A DNA stretch of 32,159 bases from Alistipes sp. (GCA_029068505.1 JAIECN010000080.1:1-32159), one strand, 5' to 3'. Positions 9,626 through 20,118 are shown, counted from the stretch's first letter. Numbers and translations: made by a program. The notes: a model not told the origin generated them from the letters alone.

Positions 9626-9668
9626 ATCCGCCGTGGGGCATACTCCGTGCCATGCGGTGCGAAAAAGA

Positions 9669-9700
9669 TTTGGAAATTCGGATTTTACTTGTTACCTTTG
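9669..9700 (+). promoter_or_regulatory. Bacteroidetes-type promoter for greA
   Basis: TTTG (9669-9672), 20-nt spacer, TACCTTTG (9693-9700). Confidence 0.85.
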
Positions 9701-9804
9701 TCTGAACAAGGATGCAGGGTTCTGGCCGTCAGGCCAGGATTCTTGTTTTTTGCGTTTTTTGCAATCGGGGCGGACGGCCCGTGGAAAGAAATTTATTTTA
9801 CGTT

Positions 9805-10281
9805 ATGGCAAAAGAGATTATTTATCTGACGGCGGAGGGCTACCGGAAGCTCAAGGAAGAACTCGATCACATGCGTTCCGTCGAGCGTCCTGCCATCTCG
9901 GCAGCCATCGCCGAAGCACGCGACAAGGGCGATCTGTCGGAGAACGCGGAATACGATGCGGCCCGCGAGGCCCAGGGGCTGCTGGAGATGCGCATCGCCA
10001 AGATGGAAGATACGATCGCCAATGCGCGGATCATCGACGAGTCGAAGATCGACAAGAGCAAGGTGCAGATATTGAGCAAGGTGACGCTTCTCAACCGCAA
10101 TACGGGCAAGCAGATGGTCTATACGATCGTCGCCGAGCACGAGGCCAACCTGCGCGAGGGCAAGCTGGCGATCGGCACGCCCATCGCCAAGGCGCTGCTG
10201 GGCCACAAGAAGGGCGACTGCGTGGAGGTCGAGGTGCCGGCCGGGACGGTGCATTTCGAGATTCTGGACATCAACATATGA
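9805..10281 (+). CDS. greA: Transcription elongation factor GreA
   Basis: MAKEIIYLTAEGYRKLKEELDHM..., ARDKGDLSENAEYDAAREAQG, C-terminal GHKKGDCVEVEVPAG. Confidence 0.97.
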   Translation: MAKEIIYLTAEGYRKLKEELDHMRSVERPAISAAIAEARDKGDLSENAEYDAAREAQGLLEMRIAKMEDTIANARIIDESKIDKSKVQILSKVTLLNRNTGKQMVYTIVAEHEANLREGKLAIGTPIAKALLGHKKGDCVEVEVPAGTVHFEILDINI

Positions 10282-10352
10282 CGACGCGCGGATGCGTCCG
10301 GGCGGCGAAGCCGTCGGGGTGCATGCCTGCATACCTATTTGTCGGTATTTTG

Positions 10353-10386
10353 ACAGGGCTGCCTTGGGGCGGCCCTGTTTTTTCAT
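10353..10386 (+). terminator. Rho-independent terminator after greA
   Basis: ACAGGGCTGCC-ttgg-GGCGGCCCTGT followed by TTTTTT. Confidence 0.85.
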
Positions 10387-10393
10387 ACCTTTG
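10386..10393 (+). promoter_or_regulatory. -7 box (TACCTTTG) for the TonB-dependent receptor gene
   Basis: TACCTTTG 26 nt before ATG at 10420, immediately after the greA terminator. Confidence 0.7.
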
Positions 10394-10419
10394 CCCGCGA
10401 AACCATTGAAACCCGAATC

Positions 10420-12729
10420 ATGAAGAATATCTTCCTTTCCTTGCTGTTGTTTGGAGCGTCGCTGTGCCGTGCGGTTGCGGCCGAAGCACCTCCCGCACAT
10501 ACCGACGCCAATCTTGTGGGGCATGTCGTCGACCGCGACACCCGCGAGCATCTGCCGTTCGCCGCCGTGGCCGTCGTGGGAACGGTCTACGGCACCGTGA
10601 CCGATGCGTCGGGCCATTATTTTCTAAAGAATCTGCCCGAGGGACCGTGTACGGTCGAGGTGCGTGCGCTGGGCTATGCCACGGTGCAGCAGCAGGTCGT
10701 GCTGCGGGCGCACGAGACCCGCGAGGTCAATTTCGAAGCGGCGGCTTCCGGCATATCGATGGACGAAGTGGTCGTCTCGGCCAGCCGCACCGCCACCCTG
10801 CGGCGCGAGGCGCCCGCGCTGGTGAGCGTGCTGAACGCCGATCTTTTCGAGAAGACCAATTCGGCGTCGCTCGCCGGGGCGCTGTCGTTCCAGCCTGGCG
10901 TGCGTGTGGAGGACGATTGCCAGAACTGCGGCTTCGCGCAGGTGCGCATCAACGGTCTCGACGGTCATTATTCGCAGATTCTGGTCGACTCGCACCCCGT
11001 TTTTTCGGCTCTCACGGGCGTCTACGGCCTGGAGCAGATACCGGCCAACATGATCGAGCGCGTGGAGGTGCTGCGCGGCGGCGGTTCGGCGCTCTACGGT
11101 TCGTCGGCCATAGGCGGCACGATCAACATCATCACGCGCGAACCCTCGCGCAGCTCGGCGTCGCTTTCGCACACCCTCACTTCGATCGGCTGCCGGGGTG
11201 CCTATGACAACAATACGATGCTCAATGCTTCGTATGTAGCCGACAACCGCCGTGCGGGGCTTTGCGTTTTCGGGCAGAACCGCCACCGCTCCGGCTACGA
11301 TCACGACGGCGACGGCTTTACCGAACTGCCCGCCATCCGGTCGCAGTCGGTCGGGCTGCGTTCGTTCCTGCGGACGGGCGCCCGTTCGCGCCTCACGGCG
11401 CAATATCATCATGTGGCCGAATACCGGCGCGGCGGCGATCGGCTCGACCTGCCGCCCCACGAAGCGACGATCGCCGAGCAGACCGACCATTCGATCGACG
11501 GGGGCAGCCTGTCGTTCGACTTCTCGACCTCCGACCGCAGCGACCGGGTGAACCTCTATGCGTCGTTCCAGAACACCTCCCGCAGGAGCTACTACGGATC
11601 GCATCAGGACCCCGATGCTTACGGACGCACGCACGACCTTACGGTGGCGGCCGGCGCACAGTATATCCATGCTTTCGAGAAATTGTGGTTCATGCCCTCG
11701 GAACTTACTGTGGGGGCTGAGTACAACTGCGATGACCTTTCCGACCGGTCGATCGGCTACGGCATGGCGACCGTCCAGACGGTGCACATCGCGGGCGTTT
11801 ATTTCCAGAACGAATGGAAAACGGAAAAGTGGTCGTTGCTTGTCGGCGGGCGGCTCGACAAACATAGTATGGTCGGGCATGCCATCTTCAGCCCGCGCAT
11901 CAACGTGCGCTTCAATCCTACCGAATCGGTCAATCTGCGTGCGAGCTATGCCGGGGGCTATCGTGCGCCGCAGGCTTTCGACGAGGACATGCACATTGCC
12001 GTGGTGGGCGGCGAGCGGGTGCGCATCCGCCTGGCCGAGGGGCTGAAAGAGGAGCGCTCCCACAGCGTGAGCCTTTCGGCCGACCTCTACCGCAAGTTCG
12101 GCAGCGTGCAGACCAACCTGCTGATCGAAGGCTTCTATACCAGTCTCGACGACGTGTTCGCCTTGCGCGACCTTTCCGACCCCACGGACGACGGCATTAT
12201 GATCCGCGAACGGTATAACGGTTCGGGCGCCACGGTTGCGGGCGTCAACATCGAGGGGCGCGCCATCTTCACCCGCTGGTTCGAGTTGCAGGCCGGCATG
12301 ACATGGCAGCGGAGCCGCTACCGGAAGCCCGAATGCTGGAGCGAGGACGAGACCGTCGCTCCGGTGCGGCGCATGTTCCGCACGCCCGACCTCTATGGCT
12401 ATTTTACGGCCGGCATCAAGCCCTGGAGGACGCTTGCCGTCGATCTGACGGGCAGCTGCACGGGCGAAATGCTTGTCCAGCATATGGCCGGATCGGGCAC
12501 CGACCGCGACGTAGCCGTGACGACGCCCCGCTTTTTCGACATGGGGGTCCGCCTGAGCTACGATCTGCGTCTCTACAAGGAGTTTACGATGCAGTTCTAT
12601 GCCGGCGTGCAGAACCTTTTCAATGCTTATCAAAAGGATTTCGACCGCGGTGCCGACCGCGATTCGGGCTATGTTTACGGCCCCTCGCTTCCGCGCAGCT
12701 GGTTCGTCGGGGTCAAATTGAGCTTTTAA
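10420..12729 (+). CDS. TonB-dependent receptor with N-terminal carboxypeptidase-regulatory-like domain
   Basis: Signal peptide; GHVVDRDTREHLPFAAVAVVGTVYGTVTDASGHYFL; plug VEVLRGGGSALYGSSAIGGTINIITREP; C-terminal barrel ending ...WFVGVKLSF. Confidence 0.95.
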   Translation: MKNIFLSLLLFGASLCRAVAAEAPPAHTDANLVGHVVDRDTREHLPFAAVAVVGTVYGTVTDASGHYFLKNLPEGPCTVEVRALGYATVQQQVVLRAHETREVNFEAAASGISMDEVVVSASRTATLRREAPALVSVLNADLFEKTNSASLAGALSFQPGVRVEDDCQNCGFAQVRINGLDGHYSQILVDSHPVFSALTGVYGLEQIPANMIERVEVLRGGGSALYGSSAIGGTINIITREPSRSSASLSHTLTSIGCRGAYDNNTMLNASYVADNRRAGLCVFGQNRHRSGYDHDGDGFTELPAIRSQSVGLRSFLRTGARSRLTAQYHHVAEYRRGGDRLDLPPHEATIAEQTDHSIDGGSLSFDFSTSDRSDRVNLYASFQNTSRRSYYGSHQDPDAYGRTHDLTVAAGAQYIHAFEKLWFMPSELTVGAEYNCDDLSDRSIGYGMATVQTVHIAGVYFQNEWKTEKWSLLVGGRLDKHSMVGHAIFSPRINVRFNPTESVNLRASYAGGYRAPQAFDEDMHIAVVGGERVRIRLAEGLKEERSHSVSLSADLYRKFGSVQTNLLIEGFYTSLDDVFALRDLSDPTDDGIMIRERYNGSGATVAGVNIEGRAIFTRWFELQAGMTWQRSRYRKPECWSEDETVAPVRRMFRTPDLYGYFTAGIKPWRTLAVDLTGSCTGEMLVQHMAGSGTDRDVAVTTPRFFDMGVRLSYDLRLYKEFTMQFYAGVQNLFNAYQKDFDRGADRDSGYVYGPSLPRSWFVGVKLSF

Positions 12730-12808
12730 TGGATGCTCTGCCGGGCGACCGGTGCAACCCGATTCGTCGGATATGGAAATTACGAATAGGCCGCTGCGAT
12801 TATGAAAA

Positions 12809-12841
12809 TCGCCCCTGCCGTGTGTTGCGGCAGGGGCGATG
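12809..12841. terminator. Bidirectional terminator between the TonB receptor gene and mdh
   Basis: ATCGCCCCTGCCG-tgtgttg-CGGCAGGGGCGAT perfect 13-bp stem, flanked by GAAA and TTTTC. Confidence 0.8.
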
Positions 12842-12939
12842 GTTTTCAGAAGCGTTCGGCCGACCTTTTCTTCGGCAAGCGGTTCGCGGCTCTTGCGGCA
12901 AGAGGCTTCGAAACCCTCTTGTAGCTCGGCGTCGAACGA

Positions 12940-13881
12940 CTACAATGCTTTGATTTCGCGCAAGATGTCGTTCGTCTTGCGTACGGCAGCGGCCGACTCG
13001 GCGAACTTGCTCTCCTCTTTCTTGGTCAGCTCGATTTCCACGATCTTCTCGATGCCCTTGCGACCGATGATCGCGGGCACGCCGATGCAGATGTCGTTCT
13101 GGCCGTATTCGCCCTCCAGGTAGCACGAGCAGGGGATCAGCTTCTTCTGGTCGTTGAGGATCGCCTCGACCATCATCGATGCGGCGGCGCCCGGAGCATA
13201 CCAGGCCGAGGTGCCGATGAGCTTGGTCAGCGTGGCTCCGCCCACCATCGTGGCGGCGACGGCCTCCTGCAACTTCTTCTTCGATGCGAACTGCGTCACG
13301 GGCACGCCGTTGACGGTGGCTTTCGAGAGCAGCGGGATCATCGTCGTGTCGCCGTGACCGCCGATGACCATGCCGTCGATGTTGTTGATGTTGGCGCGCG
13401 TGGCCTTGGCTAAGTAGCATTTGAAACGCGACGAGTCGAGCGCGCCGCCCATGCCGATGATGCGGTTCTTCGGCAGCCCCGAGGTCTTGAGCGCCAGGTA
13501 GGTAAGCGTATCCATCGGGTTGGCTACCACGATGATGATCGCCCGCGGCGAGTATTTCACGATCTGCTCGATGACGCCCTTCATGATGTTGGCGTTCGTG
13601 CCGATGAGTTCCTCGCGCGTCATGCCCGGCTTGCGGGGGATGCCCGAGGTGATGACCACCACGTCCGAGTTGGCCGTCTTCTTGTAGTCGTTGGTCGCGC
13701 CGGTGAGCTTGGTGTCGAAATCCATCAACGTCGAAGTCTGGTACATGTCCAGCATCTTGCCCTCCGACAAGCCCTCCTTGATGTCGATAAGAACTACTTC
13801 GCTTGCCACTTCGCGGCAAGCCATCACGTTTGCGCAGGTGGCGCCCACGGCGCCGGCTCCTACAACGGTAACTTTAGACAT
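12940..13881 (-). CDS. mdh: Malate dehydrogenase (LDH-type family)
   Basis: MSKVTVVGAGAVGATCANVMACREVASEVVLIDIKEG...VVVITSGIPRKPGMTREELI...VIGGHGDTTMIPL. Confidence 0.96.
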   Translation of the reverse strand: MSKVTVVGAGAVGATCANVMACREVASEVVLIDIKEGLSEGKMLDMYQTSTLMDFDTKLTGATNDYKKTANSDVVVITSGIPRKPGMTREELIGTNANIMKGVIEQIVKYSPRAIIIVVANPMDTLTYLALKTSGLPKNRIIGMGGALDSSRFKCYLAKATRANINNIDGMVIGGHGDTTMIPLLSKATVNGVPVTQFASKKKLQEAVAATMVGGATLTKLIGTSAWYAPGAAASMMVEAILNDQKKLIPCSCYLEGEYGQNDICIGVPAIIGRKGIEKIVEIELTKKEESKFAESAAAVRKTNDILREIKAL

Positions 13882-14046
13882 ATCGTTTCTTCAGTTAAGT
13901 TTGTTTGGCTTCGTTTGCACGGTGCGCGGCTGTTCCGCCCGTTCGCTTCGGGCTGCTGCGTCCGGATTCCGCGCGACGCATAACTTCCCCATACTCCCTT
14001 TGCGGAAAGGGGGTCTCCGGCTTCGGCCGGTCGCGGCGCAGACGGC

Positions 14047-14424
14047 CTAACCGATCAGTTCCTGGTACTTCTCGGGCGTCAGCAGCGCGTCGTAGTCGGC
14101 CGGGTCGGCCACCTTGACCTTCACCAGCCAGCCTTCGCCGTAGGCGTCCTTGTTGACGATCGACGGGTCGGCATCTACGGCCGGGTTGAATTCCACGATC
14201 TCGCCGCCTACGGGCAGGAAAGCGTCGCTCACGGTCTTGACGGCTTCGATCGAGCCGAACACCTCGCCTGCGGCGAGCGTCTCGCCCACGGTAGGCACGT
14301 CGACGAACACGATGTCGCCCAACTGGCTCTGTGCGAAGTCCGTGATGCCTATCACGGCCATGTTGCCCTCAAGACGACACCATTCGTGGTCGCTGGAGTA
14401 TTTCAGATCGGCAGGTACGTTCAT
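14047..14424 (-). CDS. gcvH: Glycine cleavage system H protein
   Basis: MNVPADLKYSSDHEWCRLEGNMAVIGITDFAQSQLGDIVFVDVPTVGETLAAGEVFGSIEAVKTVSDAFLPVGGEIVEFN, with the lipoyl-lysine motif. Confidence 0.98.
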   Translation of the reverse strand: MNVPADLKYSSDHEWCRLEGNMAVIGITDFAQSQLGDIVFVDVPTVGETLAAGEVFGSIEAVKTVSDAFLPVGGEIVEFNPAVDADPSIVNKDAYGEGWLVKVKVADPADYDALLTPEKYQELIG

Positions 14425-14452
14425 GGTAACTGGATTTTTTGATTTTCAGTTG

Positions 14453-14460
14453 CAAATATA
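14453..14460 (-). promoter_or_regulatory. -7 box (TATATTTG) for gcvH
   Basis: Minus-strand TATATTTG about 29 nt upstream of the gcvH ATG; near -33 match (CTTG) at 14480-14483. Confidence 0.6.
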
Positions 14461-14510
14461 ATTGTTATTTTTTTAACAACAAGGATTTTTCCCGAATATT
14501 TATTGGGTCG

Positions 14511-14534
14511 GATCGGAACAAAAAAGTTCCGATC
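14511..14534 (-). terminator. Inverted repeat downstream of birA, likely terminator
   Basis: GATCGGAAC-(A)6-GTTCCGATC perfect 9-bp stem 18 nt past the birA stop. Confidence 0.5.
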
Positions 14535-14552
14535 GGCGGGAAAGGGGCGTTT

Positions 14553-15272
14553 TCAAGCTCTCACGAATTCGATTTCGCGGAAGAGGTATGCGCCGCAGGA
14601 GCCGTCGGCATGGCGCAGGAGCAGTTCGCCCGAAGGGCGCACGCCCTCGATCGTGGCTTCGATGCGGGTGCCGTCGGGGAGAAGGTAGGGCCGGCGTTCG
14701 CCCAGCCGGTACATGCGGTTGCAGTATTCCTCTTGCAGAGCGCTTTTTTCGCCCCGTTCGAGCGATTCGTAGCGGTCGCGGCATTTGCGGAGGAAGGTGT
14801 CGAGCACTTCGGCGCGGTCGAACGTGCGGCCGGCGAGCAGGGCCATCGACACGGGGTTGGGCAGCGCGGGATCGAAAGCCGACTGGTTGACGTTGATGCC
14901 TATGCCGACGATCGTGCGGGCCAGGTGCGCCCCTGCGGAGCAGTGCTCGATCAACATGCCTACCAGTTTGCGGTCGCCGGCATAGATGTCGTTGGTCCAC
15001 TTGATGCGTGTGTCGATGCCGTAACCGGCGAACGTGTCGACGAGCGCCAGGGAGATGGCTTCGGAGAGCATGAATTGCTCGCCCACGGGCAGGAACCGCG
15101 GTTCGAGCACTACGGAGAACGTGAGGTTCTCGCCCTCGGGGCTGTGCCACGTGTGGCCGCGCTGGCCGCGGCCGGCGGTCTGCCGCTCGGCCCACACCAC
15201 GTCGCCGTGGCGGTAGCGGGAATCGCGTGCGTCGTCGTTGGTCGACGTGGTAACAGGAATGCGGAAAACCAC
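14553..15272 (-). CDS. birA: Biotin--[acetyl-CoA-carboxylase] ligase without HTH domain
   Basis: TTSTNDDARD, ERQTAGRGQRGHTWHSPEGENLTFSVVL, IKWTNDIYAGDRKLVGMLIE, GIGINVNQ. Confidence 0.93.
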   Translation of the reverse strand: MVFRIPVTTSTNDDARDSRYRHGDVVWAERQTAGRGQRGHTWHSPEGENLTFSVVLEPRFLPVGEQFMLSEAISLALVDTFAGYGIDTRIKWTNDIYAGDRKLVGMLIEHCSAGAHLARTIVGIGINVNQSAFDPALPNPVSMALLAGRTFDRAEVLDTFLRKCRDRYESLERGEKSALQEEYCNRMYRLGERRPYLLPDGTRIEATIEGVRPSGELLLRHADGSCGAYLFREIEFVRA

Positions 15273-15326
15273 CTTAATCGAGGTAAAAGGTCGCGGACTG
15301 GAAACCGTGCATGGGGTTCCGGCCGT

Positions 15327-16694
15327 TTACTTGAAGATTCCCGTATACGTCGCCGGCGTGAGGGCGTGCAGCTCGGCCTTGACGCTTTCGGCCACGTCGA
15401 GCGTCGAGATGAACTCGGCGATCGTCTCAGCCGTGATGCGGGCATTGGTGCGGGTCAGGGCTTTGAGCGCTTCGTAGGGCTTGGGGTAGCCCTCGCGGCG
15501 CAGGATGGTCTGGATGCCCTCGGCCACCACGGCCCAGTTCTGCTCCAGGTCGCGGTCGAGGGCCTCGCGGTTGAGGATCAGCTTGCCGAGGCCTTTGAGC
15601 AGCGATTGCAGCGCGATGAGCGAGTGGGCGATCGGCACGCCGATGTTGCGCAGCACGGTCGAGTCGGTCAGGTCGCGCTGGAGCCGCGAGACGGGCAGCT
15701 TGGCCGCCAGATGTTCGTAGACGGCGTTGGCGATGCCCAGGTTGCCCTCGGCGTTCTCGAAGTCGATGGGGTTGACCTTGTGGGGCATGGCGCTCGAACC
15801 GACCTCGCCCGCCTTGATCCGCTGCTTGAAATACTCTTCGGAGATGTACATCCACATGTCGCGCGCCAGGTCGATCAGGATCGTGTCGATGCGCTTGAGG
15901 TTGTCGAAGATGGCCGCCAGGTTGTCGTAGTGTTCGATCTGGGTGGTGTACTGCGAGCGGCTCAGCCCCAGTTTCTCGCCCACGAAGCGGTCGGCGAACG
16001 CTGCCCAGTCGATGGCGGGGTAAGCCGCATGGTGGGCATTGAAGTTGCCCGTCGCCCCGCCGAACTTGGCCGGCACGGGGATGTCGTGCAGCATGGCGAG
16101 CTGCTTTTCGAGCCGTTCCACGAAGACCATCATCTCCTTGCCCAGCGTCGTGGGCGAGGCGGGCTGTCCGTGGGTGCGGGCCAGCATCGGCACGGCGCGC
16201 CACTCCTCGGCCAGGGCGGCCAGCTTGTCGCGCACCTCCTCGATGGCAGGGTAATAGACACTGTTGAGGGCATCCTTGAGCGACAGCGGAATCGACGTGT
16301 TATTGATGTCCTGGGAGGTAAGGCCGAAGTGTACGAACTCCTTGCAGTCGTCCAGCCCGAGCGCCTCCATCTTCTCCTTGATGATGTATTCGACGGCCTT
16401 CACGTCGTGGTTCGTGACCGCTTCGATCTCCTTGACCCGCGCGGCGTCGGCGGGCGAGAAGTCGAGGTAGAGCGCACGCAGTGCGGCGAACTTCGAGCGG
16501 TCGACGCCGGCCAGCTGGGGCAGCGGCAGTTCGCACAGGGCGATGAAATATTCGATTTCGACGCGGATGCGGTAGCGGATGAGCGCCTGCTCGGAAAAAT
16601 AATCGGCCAGTTTTTCCGTTTTGTTCCGGTAGCGCCCGTCGACGGGCGAAATGGCGGTCAGAGCATTCAACATGATGGGCTTGGTTTTGTTCAT
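15327..16694 (-). CDS. purB: Adenylosuccinate lyase
   Basis: LNALTAISPVDGRYRNKTEKLADYFSE, FVHFGLTSQDINNTS, GSSAMPHKVNPIDFENAEGN. The start may be internal at 16673 (MLNAL). Confidence 0.96.
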   Translation of the reverse strand: MNKTKPIMLNALTAISPVDGRYRNKTEKLADYFSEQALIRYRIRVEIEYFIALCELPLPQLAGVDRSKFAALRALYLDFSPADAARVKEIEAVTNHDVKAVEYIIKEKMEALGLDDCKEFVHFGLTSQDINNTSIPLSLKDALNSVYYPAIEEVRDKLAALAEEWRAVPMLARTHGQPASPTTLGKEMMVFVERLEKQLAMLHDIPVPAKFGGATGNFNAHHAAYPAIDWAAFADRFVGEKLGLSRSQYTTQIEHYDNLAAIFDNLKRIDTILIDLARDMWMYISEEYFKQRIKAGEVGSSAMPHKVNPIDFENAEGNLGIANAVYEHLAAKLPVSRLQRDLTDSTVLRNIGVPIAHSLIALQSLLKGLGKLILNREALDRDLEQNWAVVAEGIQTILRREGYPKPYEALKALTRTNARITAETIAEFISTLDVAESVKAELHALTPATYTGIFK

Positions 16695-16702
16695 TCTGGC
16701 GT

Positions 16703-16710
16703 CAAATTTA
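16703..16710 (-). promoter_or_regulatory. -7 box (TAAATTTG) for purB
   Basis: Minus-strand TAnnTTTG match close upstream of the purB start; no clear -33 match. Confidence 0.5.
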
Positions 16711-16741
16711 AGACAATAAATTGGATTACGCATAATTTTCT

Positions 16742-16749
16742 TACCTTTG
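16742..16749 (+). promoter_or_regulatory. -7 box (TACCTTTG) for the DUF4834-like/mlaEF cluster
   Basis: TACCTTTG 38 nt before ATG at 16788, divergent from purB. Confidence 0.65.
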
Positions 16750-16787
16750 CCAATCGGAAACTCCGACCGAACGATACTTTTTCGACC

Positions 16788-17195
16788 ATGCGATTCTTAT
16801 CGACGATCATTGATGCCTTGGCTGCGTTCGTGCAGCGCAACCCCTTGATGGTGTTGCTGCTGTTCGTTCTGGCGTTGTTCGCGCCGGCGTTGGTCAAAGG
16901 CATTGCGGTCTTTATTTTGTATGCGCTTATGGGCATTGTGTTGTTGCCCGTGGTTCTGGCGCTTCTGCTGCGCTGGCGGCTCGGACGTATGCGCCGGGAG
17001 ATGGAGGAGCAGTTCCGCGGGTTCCGTCCGGGGGGCGATCCTTTTTCCGGAGCGTCGGACGATCCTTTTGCAGGCGCGCAGCGCGGCGGCAGGGAGGGCG
17101 ACGTCAAGGTGCATCGCACGCCCGACGCACCCGGCAAGCGGGTGGCGTCCGACGTGGGCGACTATGTGGAGTTCGAGGAGACCGGAAAACGATGA
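16788..17195 (+). CDS. Small membrane protein, DUF4834-like
   Basis: 135 aa; two hydrophobic segments then a charged tail ending VGDYVEFEETGKR; follows the promoter and precedes mlaE. Confidence 0.7.
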   Translation: MRFLSTIIDALAAFVQRNPLMVLLLFVLALFAPALVKGIAVFILYALMGIVLLPVVLALLLRWRLGRMRREMEEQFRGFRPGGDPFSGASDDPFAGAQRGGREGDVKVHRTPDAPGKRVASDVGDYVEFEETGKR

Positions 17196-17243
17196 ATCCG
17201 GTCGAGAATATGAAAATCTGACTATTGAGAATTCGGAGTGCCT

Positions 17244-17987
17244 ATGTTTCGTTTTTTTGCACCGATAGGACGCTATTTCGTCTTGATGGGCAAGGTCTTT
17301 TCCCGGCCCGAGAAAGGGGCGATCTACCGCCGGCGCATCGTCTATGAAATGGAGGCGCTGGGCGTCGACTCGATCGGTCTGACGGCCATCATTTCGGTCT
17401 TCATCGGCGCCGTCATCACGTTGCAGATGTGCATCAACCTCGAATCGCCGTTCATTCCGCGGTCGCTGGTGGGCTATGCCACGCGCGAAACCATGATCCT
17501 GGAGTTTTCCTCCACGGTCGTGGCGCTGATCCTCTCCGGCAAGGTGGGGTCGAGCATCGCCTCGGAGATCGGTACGATGCGCATCACCGAGCAGATCGAC
17601 GCGCTGGAGATCATGGGCGTCAATTCGGCGTCGTATCTCATCCTGCCCAAGATCGTCGCCGCCGTGTTCTTCTTCCCGTTCCTGACGATCCTTTCGATCC
17701 TGATCGGCATTGCCGGAGGCTGGGCGATCTCCTACCTCACGGGGATCATGATCCCGGCCGACTATGTCGACGGCCTGCTGATGGATTTCAAACCCTATTC
17801 GATCACCTATTCGCTCATCAAGACAGCGGTCTTCGCGTTCCTCATCGCGTCGATTTCGTCGTTCTTCGGCTACTACGCCAAGGGCAATTCGCTGGAGGTG
17901 GGCGCCGCATCGACGCGCGCCGTGGTGGTCGGGTCGGTGGTCATCATGATCTTCAACCTAATGCTTACCCAGATCTTGCTCATATGA
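17244..17987 (+). CDS. mlaE: ABC transporter permease, MlaE family
   Basis: GAVITLQMCINL, EIGTMRITEQIDALEIMGVNSASYLILPKIVA; typical MlaE motifs. Confidence 0.93.
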   Translation: MFRFFAPIGRYFVLMGKVFSRPEKGAIYRRRIVYEMEALGVDSIGLTAIISVFIGAVITLQMCINLESPFIPRSLVGYATRETMILEFSSTVVALILSGKVGSSIASEIGTMRITEQIDALEIMGVNSASYLILPKIVAAVFFFPFLTILSILIGIAGGWAISYLTGIMIPADYVDGLLMDFKPYSITYSLIKTAVFAFLIASISSFFGYYAKGNSLEVGAASTRAVVVGSVVIMIFNLMLTQILLI

Positions 17988-18739
17988 TACGTGCCGAACA
18001 TATTGTCAAGTCGTTCGACGGCCGCACGGTGCTCGACGACATCTCCGTGGAGTTCGAGACCGGCAAGACCAACCTCATCATCGGCAAGAGCGGATCGGGC
18101 AAGACCGTGCTGCTCAAAAGCCTGGTGGGGCTTCATGAGGTCGATTCGGGGGCGGTGTGGTACGATGACGTCAACTTTACGGGCCTGGGGTTCCGCGAGC
18201 GCAAGGCCATCCGCAAGGATATCGGCATGATCTTCCAGGGCGGTGCGCTGCTCGATTCGTCGTCGGTGGAGGAGAACGTCAAGCTGCCGCTCGACCTCTT
18301 TACCGAACAGTCGGAGAGCGAGAAGCTGGAGCGTGTCAACTTCTGTCTCCAACGCGTGCGGCTCGAAAATGCCAACCGCCTTTATCCGGCCGAGCTGTCG
18401 GGCGGCATGATCAAGCGTGTGGCCATCGCCCGGGCCATCGTGCTCAACCCGAAATATCTTTTTTGCGACGAACCCAATTCGGGACTCGATCCGCAGACGT
18501 CGATCGTCATTGACAACCTGATTCACGAAATCACCTGCGAATACAACATGACGACGATCATCAATACCCACGACATGAACTCCGTTATGGAGATCGGCGA
18601 AAAAATTGTATACATCCACGAGGGCCACAAGTGGTGGGAGGGCACCAAGGACGACATTCTGCATGCGGACAACCCCGAGCTGAACGCCTTCGTCTTTGCG
18701 TCGGCCATGGCCAAGCGCGCCAAGGCGGCGGTGCGATAA
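17984..18739 (+). CDS. mlaF: ABC transporter ATP-binding protein, MlaF family
   Basis: Walker A GKSGSGKT, signature LSGGMIKRVAIARAI, Walker B YLFCDEPNSGLDP; ATGA overlap with mlaE. Confidence 0.93.
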   Translation: MIRAEHIVKSFDGRTVLDDISVEFETGKTNLIIGKSGSGKTVLLKSLVGLHEVDSGAVWYDDVNFTGLGFRERKAIRKDIGMIFQGGALLDSSSVEENVKLPLDLFTEQSESEKLERVNFCLQRVRLENANRLYPAELSGGMIKRVAIARAIVLNPKYLFCDEPNSGLDPQTSIVIDNLIHEITCEYNMTTIINTHDMNSVMEIGEKIVYIHEGHKWWEGTKDDILHADNPELNAFVFASAMAKRAKAAVR

Positions 18740-18868
18740 GGGGCTGGTAATGAACCGAGGCCGGCGGATTGCTGCCCGGCAGCGGCTCTCCGTTGTGCGG
18801 CCTGGGCCGCCGGCCGTTCCCTGCGAAAGCAACCCGAAAGCCACTTATTAAAAAAACTTAATTTTTTA

Positions 18869-18900
18869 TTTGCGTAAAATATATAAAGTATATACTTTTG
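18869..18900 (+). promoter_or_regulatory. Bacteroidetes-type promoter for gap
   Basis: TTTG (18869-18872), 20-nt spacer, TACTTTTG (18893-18900); very AT-rich spacer. Confidence 0.88.
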
Positions 18901-19019
18901 CGCTGTGAAAAAAATAACGGAAGAGTGTTTTTTCCGAATAAGCCGAAGTCCGGGCCGAACTTGCCGGGCTTTGCCGAAGCGGGAAAAGCTGCGTGAAATG
19001 AAGATTTTTAACCTATTAA

Positions 19020-20048
<1,029 letters not shown>

Positions 20049-20070
20049 TCGACCCCTCGATCCTATACGG

Positions 20071-20108
20071 AAAGTCCGGAATCTTCGAAAGATTCCGGAC
20101 TTTTTATT
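20071..20108 (+). terminator. Rho-independent terminator after gap
   Basis: Perfect 14-bp stem AAAGTCCGGAATCT-tcgaa-AGATTCCGGACTTT followed by a T-rich run. Confidence 0.93.
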
Positions 20109-20118
20109 TAAAAGTTGG

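Noticed and set aside
7398-9653. 751-aa minus-strand ORF overlapping the barrel and cls genes
   Set aside because: Off-frame to two well-supported genes on the same strand; His/Arg/Pro-rich shadow translation.
10624-12633. 669-aa minus-strand ORF antisense to the TonB receptor
   Set aside because: Shadow ORF of a GC-rich gene; no promoter and no domain.
13980-14035. Hairpin-prone GC-rich spacer between gcvH and mdh as a regulatory RNA
   Set aside because: Short stems (CCCTTT/AAAGGG, CCGGC/GCCGG) consistent with an ordinary weak terminator downstream of gcvH; not enough to claim more.
14439-17195. 918-aa + strand ORF across the birA-purB region
   Set aside because: Mostly antisense to birA and purB, which have unambiguous motifs; low-information translation typical of GC-rich shadow ORFs. 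Only its 3' end (from 16788) coincides with a real gene, the DUF4834-like CDS.
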